Shown: positions 16,827-26,667, numbered from the stretch's first letter. The stretch: 27,057 bases of DNA from Symbiodinium natans (GCA_905221605.1 CAJNDS010000002.1:1256881-1283937); one strand, 5' to 3'. Notes: generated by a model not told the origin, from the sequence alone. Program-made: numbers and translations.

Positions 16827-18941
16827 TTAGTAGCCCTTCGACTTGTCAACGACATTCTTGAAGCCCGCAAAGCCCTCAGTGGTGAACTCATCCAACCGGT
16901 TTCGGAACAGGTCCCACGTCTGCTCCATATACCTCAGGCTGAAAAATAAGAGTGCGGATGCATTGACGAAAAAGCTCCTGCATTGCAACTGCACAGCAAC
17001 TCCGGAATGCTCTCCACCGATGTTGCCAAGATGCTGGCTCGTAAGGTCAGCGTTATGTGGACTCAGCAGCCTTAAGACGCGCTCACGGGGGGTTCACTGC
17101 TCAGAAGTGCATATTGGGACCCAGAGCCGCCGCGAAACATCACGAAAATCTCTTCAGCTCAGTGGCAAATTTTCACAGTTCCACACTGGAGACTCCGCGG
17201 GTAGCGGCTCCTTTCAACGAGGAGATCCGCCACCCAAAAAAGAACCCGACATGGCTGAACGTCCTTCTCGAACACGTCCAGGGCTGCCCCAGCGATGTGG
17301 CCGCCTTTCAACCTTCTATGGTAATATTGGTACACTGAGCCGTCCGGAGCAGCAGAGGTGGGATTCGCAATGGAACACAAGCCCTACGGCCCTGAACTTC
17401 TAAGGGCGTCCGAGTTCTTGCCGCCATGTGGCGAGTCCACGAGGGCAGCCTCGTCCACGCAGGAGCCTGGGGGCATCAGAAAGAACCCCACAAAAACCAC
17501 TCCATGGCCTCGGTGGGTCAAACCCTAAACCCTAAACCCTAAACCCCTGCCTCGGCCCATGGAGATGAAGATCGAGGTGGGCTTCATGGCCTCGGGAGGC
17601 ACCCACATCCACAAAACCCTAAACCCTAAACCCTAAACCCTAAACCCTAAACCCTAAACCCTAAACCCCAGATGTGGCTCTCTCAGCATATCCCTGCCTT
17701 GAACTCATCTGCCTCGGCACCCGGGACACTTGCACTGCAATGCGTCTGTCTTGAAACATGGGAGGCGGGGGTTCCGGAAAAAAAGCTTGTTCTTTTTTTT
17801 CTTTTTTGGGGAGGGGGGGGGGGGGGTCCCTTTAAGGGGATCCGATTCTATTGGGGGTGTAAAGGAGGTACCCCTACTTTTGGAAATACCCTCAACGTAT
17901 GGCCAGGTTAGAGCCAAGAATCTCCGCAGCAGTGGAAAGTCGCCGCACCACCAGGCAACGAACAAATCACGTAGTCAGACTGCTTGAAGACTTCCTGGAC
18001 AGGGCGAATCTGCCGACACCAGGCTCATGAGACAGAGCGAAACCGCATGCGTTCCGTGCCTGCTTTGCACCAGCTCCGTCGCTGGAATAGAAGACTTCGT
18101 CGGCCAACTCCTCGCCGGACGCTCCTCGCGTGTTTCGCCAAGCAAGGATCCGCATGCCAAAGGCCTTGCACAGCCGCGCCGTGCATTGCGCGATATCGCC
18201 GAAGCCGATAAAGCCCACGGTTTGTCCATGGAGCTCATTCATGATGAACTTGTCCCAGGTCTTTGTGGAGCGATTTCCCTGCAGCCTCGGGATCTGCTTA
18301 TTGAAGTGCAGCATCGCCGCCAGGTTGTACTCGGCCAGGGATCTCGAGAACGCCCCCTTGGCGTTGGTCAGAGGGATGTCCGGACCACCAGGCAGGGAGT
18401 TGAGCACCGGAACCAGCGTGTCCACCCCTGCAGCAAGGCTGTGGATCCATCTCAGCTTTGTCATGTGCGGCCAGAGATCAGCGATGACGGCAGGGTTTCC
18501 GGCAGCAAACACTGCTAGCACAACAACCTCAACATCTGGGAGGCTCTTCAGGTCCTTGAAGTCGGACAGGGAGTTACCGACGAGGCAGGTTGACTTCCTC
18601 AGCTTGCCATTGTCAGCTATGAGAACCTGCTAAGGTGACAAGGAAGGCCCAGTCAGAATGACAACAATTCGACAGGCAATCTACTCAACTACAATTGCTT
18701 CTGTTTGGTAAGTGCTTCCGAGGAGCTCTGATACTTGAGGAAGTAGCTCAAGCAGAGCTTTGCCATTGGCTGAAGAGGCATCTGCCACCACCGCGATGAC
18801 CGGCATCGAGCTTAGACAGGATAGGCCTCTTAGACCTCTGCCGGGTGCTCGTAACTTGAGCCTCTGGTAGGTAGGTCTTGCACCTTCCAAGCAACGGGAG
18901 ATGGCTATGGATCGACTAAAGGTACGAAGTATCGCTGCCAT
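16827..18941 (-). CDS. D-2-hydroxyacid dehydrogenase with organelle leader, ten exons
   Basis: The model is 389 aa with continuous phase from ATG 18941 to TAA 16827. Exons: 18941-18735, 18626-18060, 17994-17923, 17712-17698, 17590-17551, 17466-17433, 17312-17264, 17210-17167, 17070-17041, 16938-16827. Intron starts are GT, GC, GA, GC, GC, GC, GA, GC and GA; all end AG. Residues 1-45 are Arg/Ser-rich and lack acids early (MAAILRTFSRSIAIS), like a mitochondrial or plastid leader; a second Met at 46 could give a cytosolic form. The NAD(P) fold shows GFIGFGDIA (GFGDIA at 210-215). The catalytic triad of the family is present: Arg300 in SMGRG, Glu329 in EKEPLP and His348 in SPHNADLT. The C-terminus NVVDKSKGY is typical. 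The enzyme reduces 2-oxoacids; glyoxylate or hydroxypyruvate is plausible but the substrate is not shown. Two introns hold telomere-like arrays. Confidence 0.9.
17520..17548 (-). repeat. CCCTAAA array inside dehydrogenase intron 5
   Basis: About four units within the 84-nt GC-AG intron 17550-17467, starting at the donor side. Confidence 0.95.
17614..17669 (-). repeat. CCCTAAA array inside dehydrogenase intron 4
   Basis: Eight units make up about half of the 107-nt GC-AG intron 17697-17591. The transcript carries UUUAGGG. Confidence 0.97.
17822..17892 (-). repeat. Dispersed G/C-run repeat, copy B, in dehydrogenase intron 3
   Basis: The reverse complement gives GGTATTTCCAAAAGT, GGGGTACC, ACACCCCCAATA, GGATCC and AAAGGGACCCCCCC, matching copy A block by block. 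A run of 14 G lies at its + strand left edge. It is wholly inside the 210-nt GA-AG intron. Confidence 0.75.
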
Positions 18942-19229
18942 TGCTCGAGATCGAAGCCTCCACAAACTCTAGAAATCGGCACCCCTCAGGTATGCGCAGG
19001 CTTCCAGAAAGACAGCGGCTCATGTTATCCATATGTCTTCCTTGATGCAATGCTACTGGAGCGCAGGTGCTCTCGCTCTTGCACTTTGACTTTGCAGCCT
19101 TTATGTCTCTTCTGAGGGCACTTGCCAGCATGGCATACCTCTGGACAGACGCAGTGCTGGTTGAGTCTGGGAGTGTGCGACTGATGACTAGGGGTCAGCT
19201 CAGCATCCATGTCAGGGTTTTGTACACTA
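18942..19229. promoter_or_regulatory. Short intergenic stretch between two minus-strand genes
   Basis: This 288-bp stretch separates the synthase stop from the dehydrogenase ATG. It should hold the upstream gene's 3' end and the downstream gene's trans-splice acceptor. No TATA-like box or spliced-leader relic is visible. Confidence 0.4.
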
Positions 19230-21435
19230 CTATAAGCAAACCCCTCCCTCCCCGATTTTATCTGCAACAGCCATGCTTTCCAGCACATCTTGAAGATCTT
19301 TTGCAAGGGGAGCTGTAACTACACACGCCCTGCCAGCAAGATCACGAAAGCTCATTCTGTGGCGGTGTAGGAAGTTTCGCATGCACCAGTGTAAGTCCTC
19401 TCCAAACGTGGATTCACTGGTATACTTCCCATCCGAAACGGTCGGAGCTCCAGCATGCGCGAAGTGGCAGCGGATCTGGTGCATGCGGCCCGTAGCAATC
19501 GTAACATTCACCAAGCTTAAAGCGCGTGAACCGTTGAAGGAGAGGTGCCGGCGTGAATGCAGCAATGTGCGGCAGGGCTTGCCACGGCCAGATAAGGACA
19601 CCTGGCCCTCCAACCTTAGCTGCGTATTGAATTCCACCACTGCCTTGGGTAGCCAGCCATGGCAAAGCACTGCATACGCCCGTGCTAACTCACCCATAGC
19701 AAGCTGGAACTGCATCTCCTGGAAGGCCTCGAAAGTCTTCGCCACCAGAAGCAGTCCAGAGCTGGGCACGTCCAGTCGGTGCAAGAAGCCAAAGTCTCGG
19801 TGAGAGTCGTGGAGTATGGGCAGATGCAAGTGGTGTCTCTGGAACCACGCGTGTAGCTGAAACGCTTCGTGCAGGTCATGTACCTCCCACCCAGGTGGTT
19901 TGTAGACGACGGCCAGACCTCCGACATCCAGTTTGCAGACAGGCTCATAGTCCGTACGGTCGTCATGCTGCTGCAGGGACAGGGGACAGTCCTTCGACGG
20001 AGCATGCGAGCTGCTGTCACTAAGCGGCAGAAGTCTCCTGGTGTGAAGGGCATCCAGATGCCTGCCCGACTCACGGACGATACCGGCGGCAAGCGTCCGA
20101 AGAGGTGCCTCGAGGCTGCCTGCCAGCGCGCAGGCCCCAACCAAGCCAAGCACCTCTTCAAGCTTCACCTCTGCAACCTCTGACTTGTCCTTTAATGGCC
20201 GCAGGCGTCTACATGCTTCCTGCTGGATACCATGCAGAATGTCAGCAGACGGCCAGCCAACGAAGCCCCACGCGACCAGCATCAACTCCTCCATTGCGAA
20301 GTCGTGAAGCCTGGACATTACGATTCTGCCTAATTTCTGCTCCAGGCTCTTGCCTACGGCTCCGAGGGCGCTTGCGGCCCAGCAAACTGCAGTCACTTGG
20401 GAGGTGGGCGCGGCGCCCTTGACCGAAAGGAATCTCAGAGCTTGCAGACACTTTCTGTGAATCCCTTGAGGATCCAAACCGCAGTGCACGCTGAGCTTTG
20501 CCAGGGCCCAAAGAGTAAAGGCGGGATCCATGCGGCTGGCGTCGGCCTGGCTTCGGAGGCACCGTTTCAGGAGCAAATGCCCGAGAGGAAGCTCCTCTGC
20601 TGACTCGCAGGCGAGATAGCCAACTCGATAGCTGACTGCGTTTGGGAGACACTTCAACCGTGTCATGTAGGCCAACGTCTCCAAACATCTCTTCCACTGC
20701 CTACCCTCTCTCCCGCACACACTGCTGAGCGACGTCCAAGCAACCACATCCAGCTTGGTCTGCCCCTCTCGGCACCCCTGCAATAACCGCAAGGCAATCT
20801 CCCAACAGCGACCCGAATCCAATGTGTCGAGGGCCGCAGTCATGGCACTGCCAGACACATGGTCTGGCTCAAGTACCTGGATCTGCATGCACCGCATCAT
20901 GCTCAGCGCCTCCAACCACCGACTAGCCCCCCCGCAGGCGTTGATGACGGAGTTACCCGTAATAAGGCTCGACTCCAGTAAGTTCAAGTGCATGGCACCC
21001 AAAAGGCAGACAGTTGTAGTCCATCGACTGCTCTTCTCGCAGGCCCCTAAAACTGCTCCAACATTTATGGTGTTCACTTCTAGAAGTCGGTCCTGGGCTT
21101 CCTTCAGAAGGAGACATGACCGCTGCCATCTCTTCTGTCCCATGGCCGTGGCCACAATGGTGAAGCCAATCTGATCTACTAGGATGCCTTTCCCACGCAG
21201 ACCTAGAAAACCTTCCAGGACCTGCCTCCACTTGGCCCGCCCAAGTTCTGACAGCTTGCGGTTGAAGTCGACCGATCTCTGCAACTGCCACTGACGCCCT
21301 GAAGCTGGGCAGCTCGAAAGCCTCAAGTTTAAGTCGTTTAAGTGTGCATCTGCGCATGAACGCCGCGTGCGCGCGCGTCCGCAGTTGGAAGAGCAAATCC
21401 TGGGATCCATCGGGGCGATAGAAGTTCGAGGGCAT
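19230..21435 (-). CDS. PPR-repeat / RluA-type pseudouridine synthase fusion
   Basis: Two exons, 21435-21354 and 21298-19230, are joined across a 55-nt GC-AG intron (ATGC|GCAGATG ... CTTCAG|GG), giving 716 aa in continuous phase. Exon 1 starts MPSNFYRPDGSQDLLF. Residues 30-55 (SVDFNRKLSELGRAKWRQ) are the usual lead-in of dinoflagellate PPR proteins. Residues about 70-300 hold degenerate 35-residue helix pairs (VNTINVGAVLGACEKSSRW; SSLITGNSVINACGGASRW). The C-terminal catalytic domain (about 485-700) shows VVYKPPGW (491-498), HRLDVPSSGLLLVAKT with catalytic Asp537, and GRMHQIRCHFAHAG (631-644). RluA-type enzymes convert uridine to pseudouridine in rRNA or tRNA; PPRs bind RNA, probably in an organelle. 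The unspliced frame is also open upstream to an ATG at 21641, but that extension reads through CCCTAAA-like repeats, so it is not preferred. Confidence 0.88.
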
Positions 21436-21449
21436 GAAGATTGAAGTCT

Positions 21450-21495
21450 GACAGTCAGAAAGAGTTTAGGGCTTAGGGTGTTTAGGGTTTGGCTT
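21450..21495 (+). repeat. Degenerate TTTAGGG words upstream of the synthase start
   Basis: TTTAGGGCTTAGGG, then GTTTAGGGTTTGG, just 5' of the preferred ATG at 21435. This is one reason to reject the longer N-terminus. Confidence 0.7.
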
Positions 21496-21890
21496 GACCA
21501 GGATTTACACCTTCCATGGCACCTGTGAACCGAAGGCGCTCGAGAGCTTGAGATTTTGCGGGGAGATGGCGAACCATCGGCAAGGGGTCCATCCGAACTC
21601 ATCCCCGGCACGACCGGCCTTGCACAAAGCTGTCGACGCATTCCTTTTCTAACTTCAAGCGGTCGCCCGGGATGTATCTTTCAACCCAAACCCAACAAAA
21701 AGCAGACTGATCTACATCCGGTTCAGAATGACTTGTGTCAGGCTAAACATGACGGATTTTGTGTGCCATGCAGCATAGTACCTGATACACGTGCAAGACG
21801 CGGCCAAGTACCGATATGGATTGAGTATGTTGTTTAACCATTGCATCTGAGACTCCAGACCTTGCCAGGCAGGTGTGACACATGATCGAG

Positions 21891-22139
21891 CTACTGTGGA
21901 CAAATCGCCACAGCATCACCGGTGCCCTTCGGGTGGCGGGATAATGCCTCAGGTGACAGCTGCAACTTGCCAAAGAGCTTGCAGTAGCCACTACCGTCGG
22001 GAAACGCTGACACTAAAGTAGCAGAAGTGGTCCGGAGGCCCTTGCCCGGCTGGGGCGGTGCCTCTGTGCCGGCGACTTGAAAGCTAAGATGCCAGGCGAG
22101 TTTGCCACGAGGACGCTTATGCGAGGCGGTGTAGCACAT
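21891..22139 (-). CDS. Small open frame, unrecognised, possibly real
   Basis: An 82-codon frame with ATG at 22139 and TAG at 21891 and rather even codon use. It reads KLAWHLSFQVAGTEAPPQPG, then SGYCKLFGKLQLSPEALS. There is no known motif, signal peptide or membrane segment. It lies upstream of the synthase on the same strand, so it could be a small gene or a terminal exon. Confidence 0.35.
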   Translation of the reverse strand: MCYTASHKRPRGKLAWHLSFQVAGTEAPPQPGKGLRTTSATLVSAFPDGSGYCKLFGKLQLSPEALSRHPKGTGDAVAICPQ

Positions 22140-22259
22140 GGACCTGGGAGGTCGAAATCATGGCAAAACCTTGGGGCCCCAGGTGGCCTTGGGTTGAGGA
22201 CCTCCTTGGGATTCTAGGGCCTAGGGTTGCAGGATGTACAGAGCATTTCTAATCACCAG

Positions 22260-22367
22260 CTGCATTCCTGCTTGCCAAGGCCCGCTACACCACGCTGAGT
22301 GACGATGATGTCACTGAGACCACCGACCTCAGCGACTTCCCATGGAGCGCAGCGACTCAACATGCAG
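22260..22367 (+). CDS. Probable exon on the plus strand, unrecognised
   Basis: Bounded by ATCACCAG on the left and CAG|GTTTTG on the right. It encodes AAFLLAKARYTTLSDDDVTE, then DLSDFPWSAATQHA. Nearly all third positions are G or C, as expected for expressed dinoflagellate genes. An in-frame TAA just upstream (22250-22252) supports an acceptor there. The opposite strand is also open, so the strand call is moderate. No family recognised. Confidence 0.35.
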
Positions 22368-22369
22368 GT

Positions 22370-24041
22370 TTTGCGGCAGATTGGACTACTGCGCCTTAGC
22401 ATCACCACTGCCAAGAATCAGCGAACTCGCATGAGTACCAAAACCTTCCACGACACGCCCCCGAGCATTCCGTCAGCTTCCAGCAGGGAGCTCGAACGCT
22501 GCTGCATCGAATTCCTTGTCCGCCCAAGTGTGGGCTCACGATGACACAGTGATGGATAATGCCAAGTGCTTCTCATACCCCTGACTTTCCGTGCTGCCTT
22601 CCCCTGCTGGCCCTGTGTGATCCATCCTGACGGGGGCTCAAGTAAGTGACAGTGCGGCCGTGACAGTCGCAGACGTGTGTGCGCCAGCCTAAATCGGACA
22701 GCGATCCAGCCGTCGCAGACTTGCAGTCGGAATTCTCCTGCAGAGAAGCTCCACAAGCCAGGAGAAGCCACGAGTGCAGACTCTGCCACGGGCAGCTTAT
22801 AATAAGCGTACTGCAAAGGCCGCAAGGTGGGGCAGTCTTAGTCCGGATGCCACCTTGGCGAGCTCTGCGAACTTTGCCGTCAAGCGCTTGTTGGCGCCAG
22901 CTTCTGGCGGATCCGGTCGGTGTATGTAGGGCGTAGGAGAGTTTACAGGAGGGTGCCGAAACCCTAAACCCCTAAACTACACACAAGTGCCCTCCCTCAA
23001 GGTCTGCTCAACAGGCTTTGCAGACTTAAGTTCGGCTTGATACCATCACCTGAACACGAACCCGGAGCTTCAAGAAGAGCCAACCAATAGTGATGCCGGG
23101 ACACCTGGACCGTTGTTGTAAGCCTGATGCAGAACCTGAGTGGCGCCAAGATGCGTGTTGAACAGCCGCCAGATATTGCGCTACACTTTTGGACCTCTGC
23201 CCTGAGCTCCGCAATTCTTTCAACATCGGATGGTCAGTTCTCATAAATGATGCCCTGAATAGTCCCAAATATGAAAGACCATGTCACAACAAGGACGTCC
23301 AAAAGAGGCTGTACTTTAAAGTTGTGAACCTCGACAAGCTGTGCATGTCATGTTGATTGTGGCGTCTTGCACGTGGATTCGAGAGCCATTCGGAAGTTAA
23401 CCATTCCGACGCTATCAAAGGGAACGGCACTTCTGGTCGGAAGAAAAATGAGTGCTGCCGATAATTGAGGGTTTTGGGGGCTCCCATGCTGGGGAAGCCT
23501 GTTGGGGCTGCATGAGGGGGTACTCCTCTTCGACTCATGACTGGGTCAGGAACCAGCAAATTCTAATCTCTGAGGCGGGATAGGAACTAGGCAGATGTCA
23601 CCATCGCTCTCAGAAAAAAACACGTGGATATGGAGCTGCATAGCTTCCCAAAGATGCAAGCCATGTGAGCCCTGTGAACCCGATAAGTAGCACGACGAGC
23701 CCTGCAAACATCCAGAGGCCCTACACCCCCCTAAAGAGTACACGCATGCCGAAGGTGACACATGGAGGGACAGCGCGTCAGATTGGAGGGCCTCCAGCAG
23801 ACTCAAGAGCTTTGCTTCCGCATCTGCCTTGCGTTGCCCGAACTTCGTTCCGTTCACATCTCGCCCTGGCTCTTAAGGCAGTTACATGGTCCCTTAGTAC
23901 GGGCCCTTAATCGGAGAGCCCCTCATATGCCCTTAAAAAACAAAAAACTGTCATGTATTCAGGACATATCACGGCAGCATCCGGGAAGAGAGAGATGACT
24001 GTTGCATCAGGGTTGCTGAAGCACAATTGCCCGGCATTCTA
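22370..24041. other. Sparse region with weak coding candidates
   Basis: There is no firm gene. Minus 22928-22797 reads PDPPEAGANKRLTAKFAELA and then a GT-type site. Minus 23260-23160 reads SDVERIAELRAEVQKCSA. At 23750-23900 both strands look protein-like: plus has VRLEGLQQTQELCFRICLA, minus has FGQRKADAEAKLLSLLEAL. None has enough context to call. Confidence 0.35.
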
Positions 24042-24210
24042 ACCCTAAAGCCCCTAACCCCCAGAACTCTAAAACCGCAAACTCCCAAACCCCCAAACCC
24101 CCAAAAACCTCGAACTGCTCTCTAACCCAAGATTCCTGAACCCCCAAATCCCGAAAACCCCGACAATCCCCAAAACCCCACACCCGAAACCTTAAGCCCT
24201 AAAGACCCTA
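24042..24210 (-). repeat. Degenerate C-rich telomere-like sequence
   Basis: A long series of ACCCCCAAA, CCCTAAA and CCCGAAA variants with no perfect tandem, probably an old CCCTAAA array. Confidence 0.75.
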
Positions 24211-24311
24211 TGCCCTCAGCCCTCATGCTGCAGTTTGGAGCCGCTTTCGCGGAGAGCTCGGGCCTGAGTCCGGTCTGCGGGAGCGGCTCTTCGTGCCTCT
24301 CAAAGGATGTG

Positions 24312-24361
24312 GGGTTTAGGGTTTAGGGTTTAGGGTTTAGGGTTTAGGGTTTAGGGTTTAG
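24312..24361 (+). repeat. Telomere-like array (TTTAGGG)n, 7 units
   Basis: A perfect array facing the degenerate C-rich stretch at 24042-24210. A shorter pair of units follows at 24439-24455. Confidence 0.97.
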
Positions 24362-24449
24362 CACAAGGCAGGCAAGGATTGGGTCAGCAGGTCTGTCATC
24401 TTCGAAGTGAGGGATTCTCGTGCAGGTTTTCGGGCTTTGGGGTTTAGGG

Positions 24450-24838
24450 TTAGGGAGCCTCAGATGTCGGGTGCACCTCTTGGTTGACAGGACTCAGCAA
24501 GAACAGTAGGGCCGAACGGAGTCTCCAGTCCAGCAACACAAACCGACGAAAGATGACACGTACGGCAAGCCTGTGGATCAGATGGAGCAATGCCACTAGC
24601 TGGCTGGCCTTAGAGAAGTGCACATGCCCACGCCCGTTGAAACTGTGAAGAGAAAATAGCCCTGGCTGTCTAGGCAGAGCACATTTGAGAAGGATGTGTG
24701 CGATTCGGATCCTGTGGCGGGCGCTCGAACTGTGAATGGGTTGGGGTTTTTCAAGCGCTTTTAGAAACCTCTTGCTCCCCAACAGCCCCATGAACTCCTC
24801 CAAAGCACAGAGGGTGCAGGGCATAAAGAAACGGTACA
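24450..24838 (-). CDS. Possible exon or small gene, unrecognised
   Basis: A 129-codon minus-strand frame starts right after a CTTTGCAG acceptor-like site and stays open to TAA at 24450. It reads YRFFMPCTLCALEEFMGLLG, then a basic middle (RHRIRIAHILLKCALPRQ) and a hydrophobic-basic end (FRRFVLLDWRLRSALLFLLS). An AACCAAGAG|GTGCAC site about 30 bases before the stop could be a donor. The first Met is the sixth residue. No family recognised. Confidence 0.35.
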
Positions 24839-24954
24839 CTGCAAAGCAAGACGATGACGCTAACGATGAGCATCTAGTACAACTAGCCTGCTTCAGCGAT
24901 GGAAAAATTTAATGAATGTTGACCTTTTGACTAGCTAGACGTGATGAATACACG

Positions 24955-24971
24955 CGTGTGTGTGTGTGTGT
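24955..24971 (+). repeat. (GT)n microsatellite
   Basis: Eight GT units followed by ACATATATA, in a locally AT-rich stretch (24900-25070). Confidence 0.9.
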
Positions 24972-25085
24972 ACATATATAATCACATTTGGGTTGCCAAG
25001 GTGGTGGTGGATCACCACTTTACTTTTTCTTAATTACTGTTGGTCCCTTTATTTGTCAGGTACTTTCCGAAAGCGTGTTCCCACC

Positions 25086-25254
25086 ATGGCGACTTTTCAA
25101 AGTGGGTGAGTCCTTTGACAATTGAGACTCGCCTTGGCTTCTGTGCAGCAGCGGACTCTACATTGGCGCTACTTTTGCTATTCTCGTCCTCGACGGTGGC
25201 TTTGCCGATGGCAGAAGTCTCCTTAGATCACACTCCACCAGCATCTTGCAATAA
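25086..25254 (+). CDS. Possible two-exon small plus-strand gene
   Basis: ATG at 25086 has a strong context (CCCACCATGGCG). Twenty bases later a consensus GTGAGT donor appears, and CTTCTGTGCAG closes a 43-nt intron. The join reads MATFQSG, then SGLYIGATFAILVLDGGFAD, and ends in TAA at 25254. It would encode about 42 aa with one hydrophobic segment. The intron is shorter than the others in the window, and the reading could be chance. The frame might instead splice onward to the exon-like block at 25420. Confidence 0.22.
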
Positions 25255-25419
25255 ACTGCGGAATCTGTCATGTCAACCGGGGACTCACATGCTAACAGAC
25301 GCATGTCGACTCTGTGACTCTAAAATACCTTCAGACTCCCATGACTGCACTTCCAGGCTGAGGTTGCCTCCCGTCTGCGGTCCTCAACCGTTTAGCGGCT
25401 TGCGCCTGCGCGTACCCAG

Positions 25420-25599
25420 GCTCTCGGGTATTGCGACTTGGTGTTTGACAGCTACGTGAAGCTGTGGTGTGATGCCGTGCCACCTCCACAGTTCGGCGCT
25501 ATTGCCGTTTCGGTTTGTGTGACACACACAGAAGACGACAGCCCTTGCGACTCGGAAATGGACCGCGCTGCTGGAGACTGGACAGCAAGAGGAATGTAG
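25420..25599 (+). CDS. Possible terminal exon, plus strand
   Basis: After CGTACCCAG the frame reads ALGYCDLVFDSYVKLWCDAV, then VCVTHTEDDSPCDSEMD, and ends in TAG at 25599. The opposite strand is also open (VICVVYVARPSDGIIYIPLA), so the strand is uncertain. Confidence 0.25.
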   Translation, partial: ALGYCDLVFDSYVKLWCDAVPPPQFGAIAVSVCVTHTEDDSPCDSEMDRAAGDWTARGM

Positions 25600-25671
25600 A
25601 TGATGCCATCGGATGGACGGGCCACATAAACGACACAGATGACTTGCACATGTTATAAGCATTTTTGTTAT

Positions 25672-25738
25672 TCTTCTTACTATTATTATTATTACTATTA
25701 TGACTAGTAGCACTATTGTTACTATTCTTATTACTTTG
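25672..25738. repeat. TTA/TAT-rich simple repeat
   Basis: Imperfect ATT/TTA trinucleotides interrupted by GACTAGTAGCAC. Low-complexity open frames here encode Ile/Val runs and are not genes. Confidence 0.9.
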
Positions 25739-25844
25739 TCAATAGATATCTGCTGCAGCAGAGGAAGATGCACGTACTCATGGCACCATGGCAGGCTTCT
25801 CGTGCGGCACTCAAAACCGGAACTCCGTCTTCAGGTATTTGTGG

Positions 25845-25912
25845 GGGTTTAGGGTTTAGGGTTTAGGGTTTAGGGTTTAGGGTTTAGAGTTTAGGGTTTA
25901 GGGATTAGGGTT
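25845..25912 (+). repeat. Telomere-like array (TTTAGGG)n, about 9 units
   Basis: Mostly perfect, with TTTAGAG and ATTAGGG variants at its right part. Confidence 0.96.
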
Positions 25913-26289
25913 TCAGGTATCTCAGGGTCCCGAAAAAGCTAGCGAAGGGGGAGCGCGCCGGTCCATAACCCTTAGTACCAGTAGTTAGGGGCCAGGAGCC
26001 GAAACCTTGACGATAGTTGAGACCGGCTTTGCAGGTTGCACCCCACTCGGCGCGCCGAGGTCACGCAGAGGGATCCTGATAAATCGCCTGCTTCACTGCA
26101 ATAATCCGATGCTGTGGGGTTTCCCAGCTGCGGGCCCCTCTCTTGGGACCCCTGGGACGCTTCTGGAATGCCCCTGGGACCCCCTGAAACCTGCTTGCCA
26201 CCTCCCTGAAACCAGTCGAAGACCGGCCTGGCACCTACATTCAGCCTGTCTGAACCTCCCGAAGACATCCCAGCAGCTGCACCCCGCAG

Positions 26290-26440
26290 ACAATTACGGC
26301 TTCCGGTTTGTGACAAGAACTGAATTGCCATGCAAAGGGGTTGGCTTCCAGGAAAGAAAACATGCCAAACAACGAGACCTGGTCAGCTGCTTGAGTCAGG
26401 ATGTCGTCATTGACATCGACAAAGGCTGCCAAGGCCTAAT
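26290..26440 (-). CDS. Possible exon, strand uncertain
   Basis: On minus, CATTAG|G is followed by ALAAFVDVNDDILTQAADQV, then LFGMFSFLEANPFAWQF, ending near an ATT|GTCTGC site; this is the more protein-like reading. On plus, the same bases encode NYGFRFVTRTELPCKG and VVIDIDKGCQGLMLG before a TAA at 26448. Neither matches a known family. Confidence 0.3.
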
Positions 26441-26667
26441 GCTGGGCTAAATCTTGACCACGTTGAAGTACATTGGGTCTGCATTCACGATCACACAACA
26501 AACTAATCCATGCCAAGCCAGGCCCAGCGAGCATATTGAGGCCAGAACCCCCACGGCTCTCGCCTGATGGACATGCTCACTTCTCGCGTCTGTGGGGTCC
26601 GATCGCACATGTTTATGAATGAGCACAGCAACGCGCCTGCTCCGACGACGACATTTCCTTCTTTCTA

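Noticed and set aside
21436-21641. Longer N-terminus of the pseudouridine synthase
   Set aside because: It translates CCCTAAA-like repeat and atypical codons, while the 55-nt GC-AG intron with start at 21435 gives better protein text and matches other introns in size.
25384-25773. 129-codon minus-strand frame with an Ile/Val-rich start
   Set aside because: The hydrophobic run comes from the TTA/TAT simple repeat, not a membrane segment.
7213-25912. CRISPR-like array from regularly spaced repeats
   Set aside because: The repeats are direct tandem 7-mers or dispersed palindromes without unique regular spacers, in a eukaryotic context.
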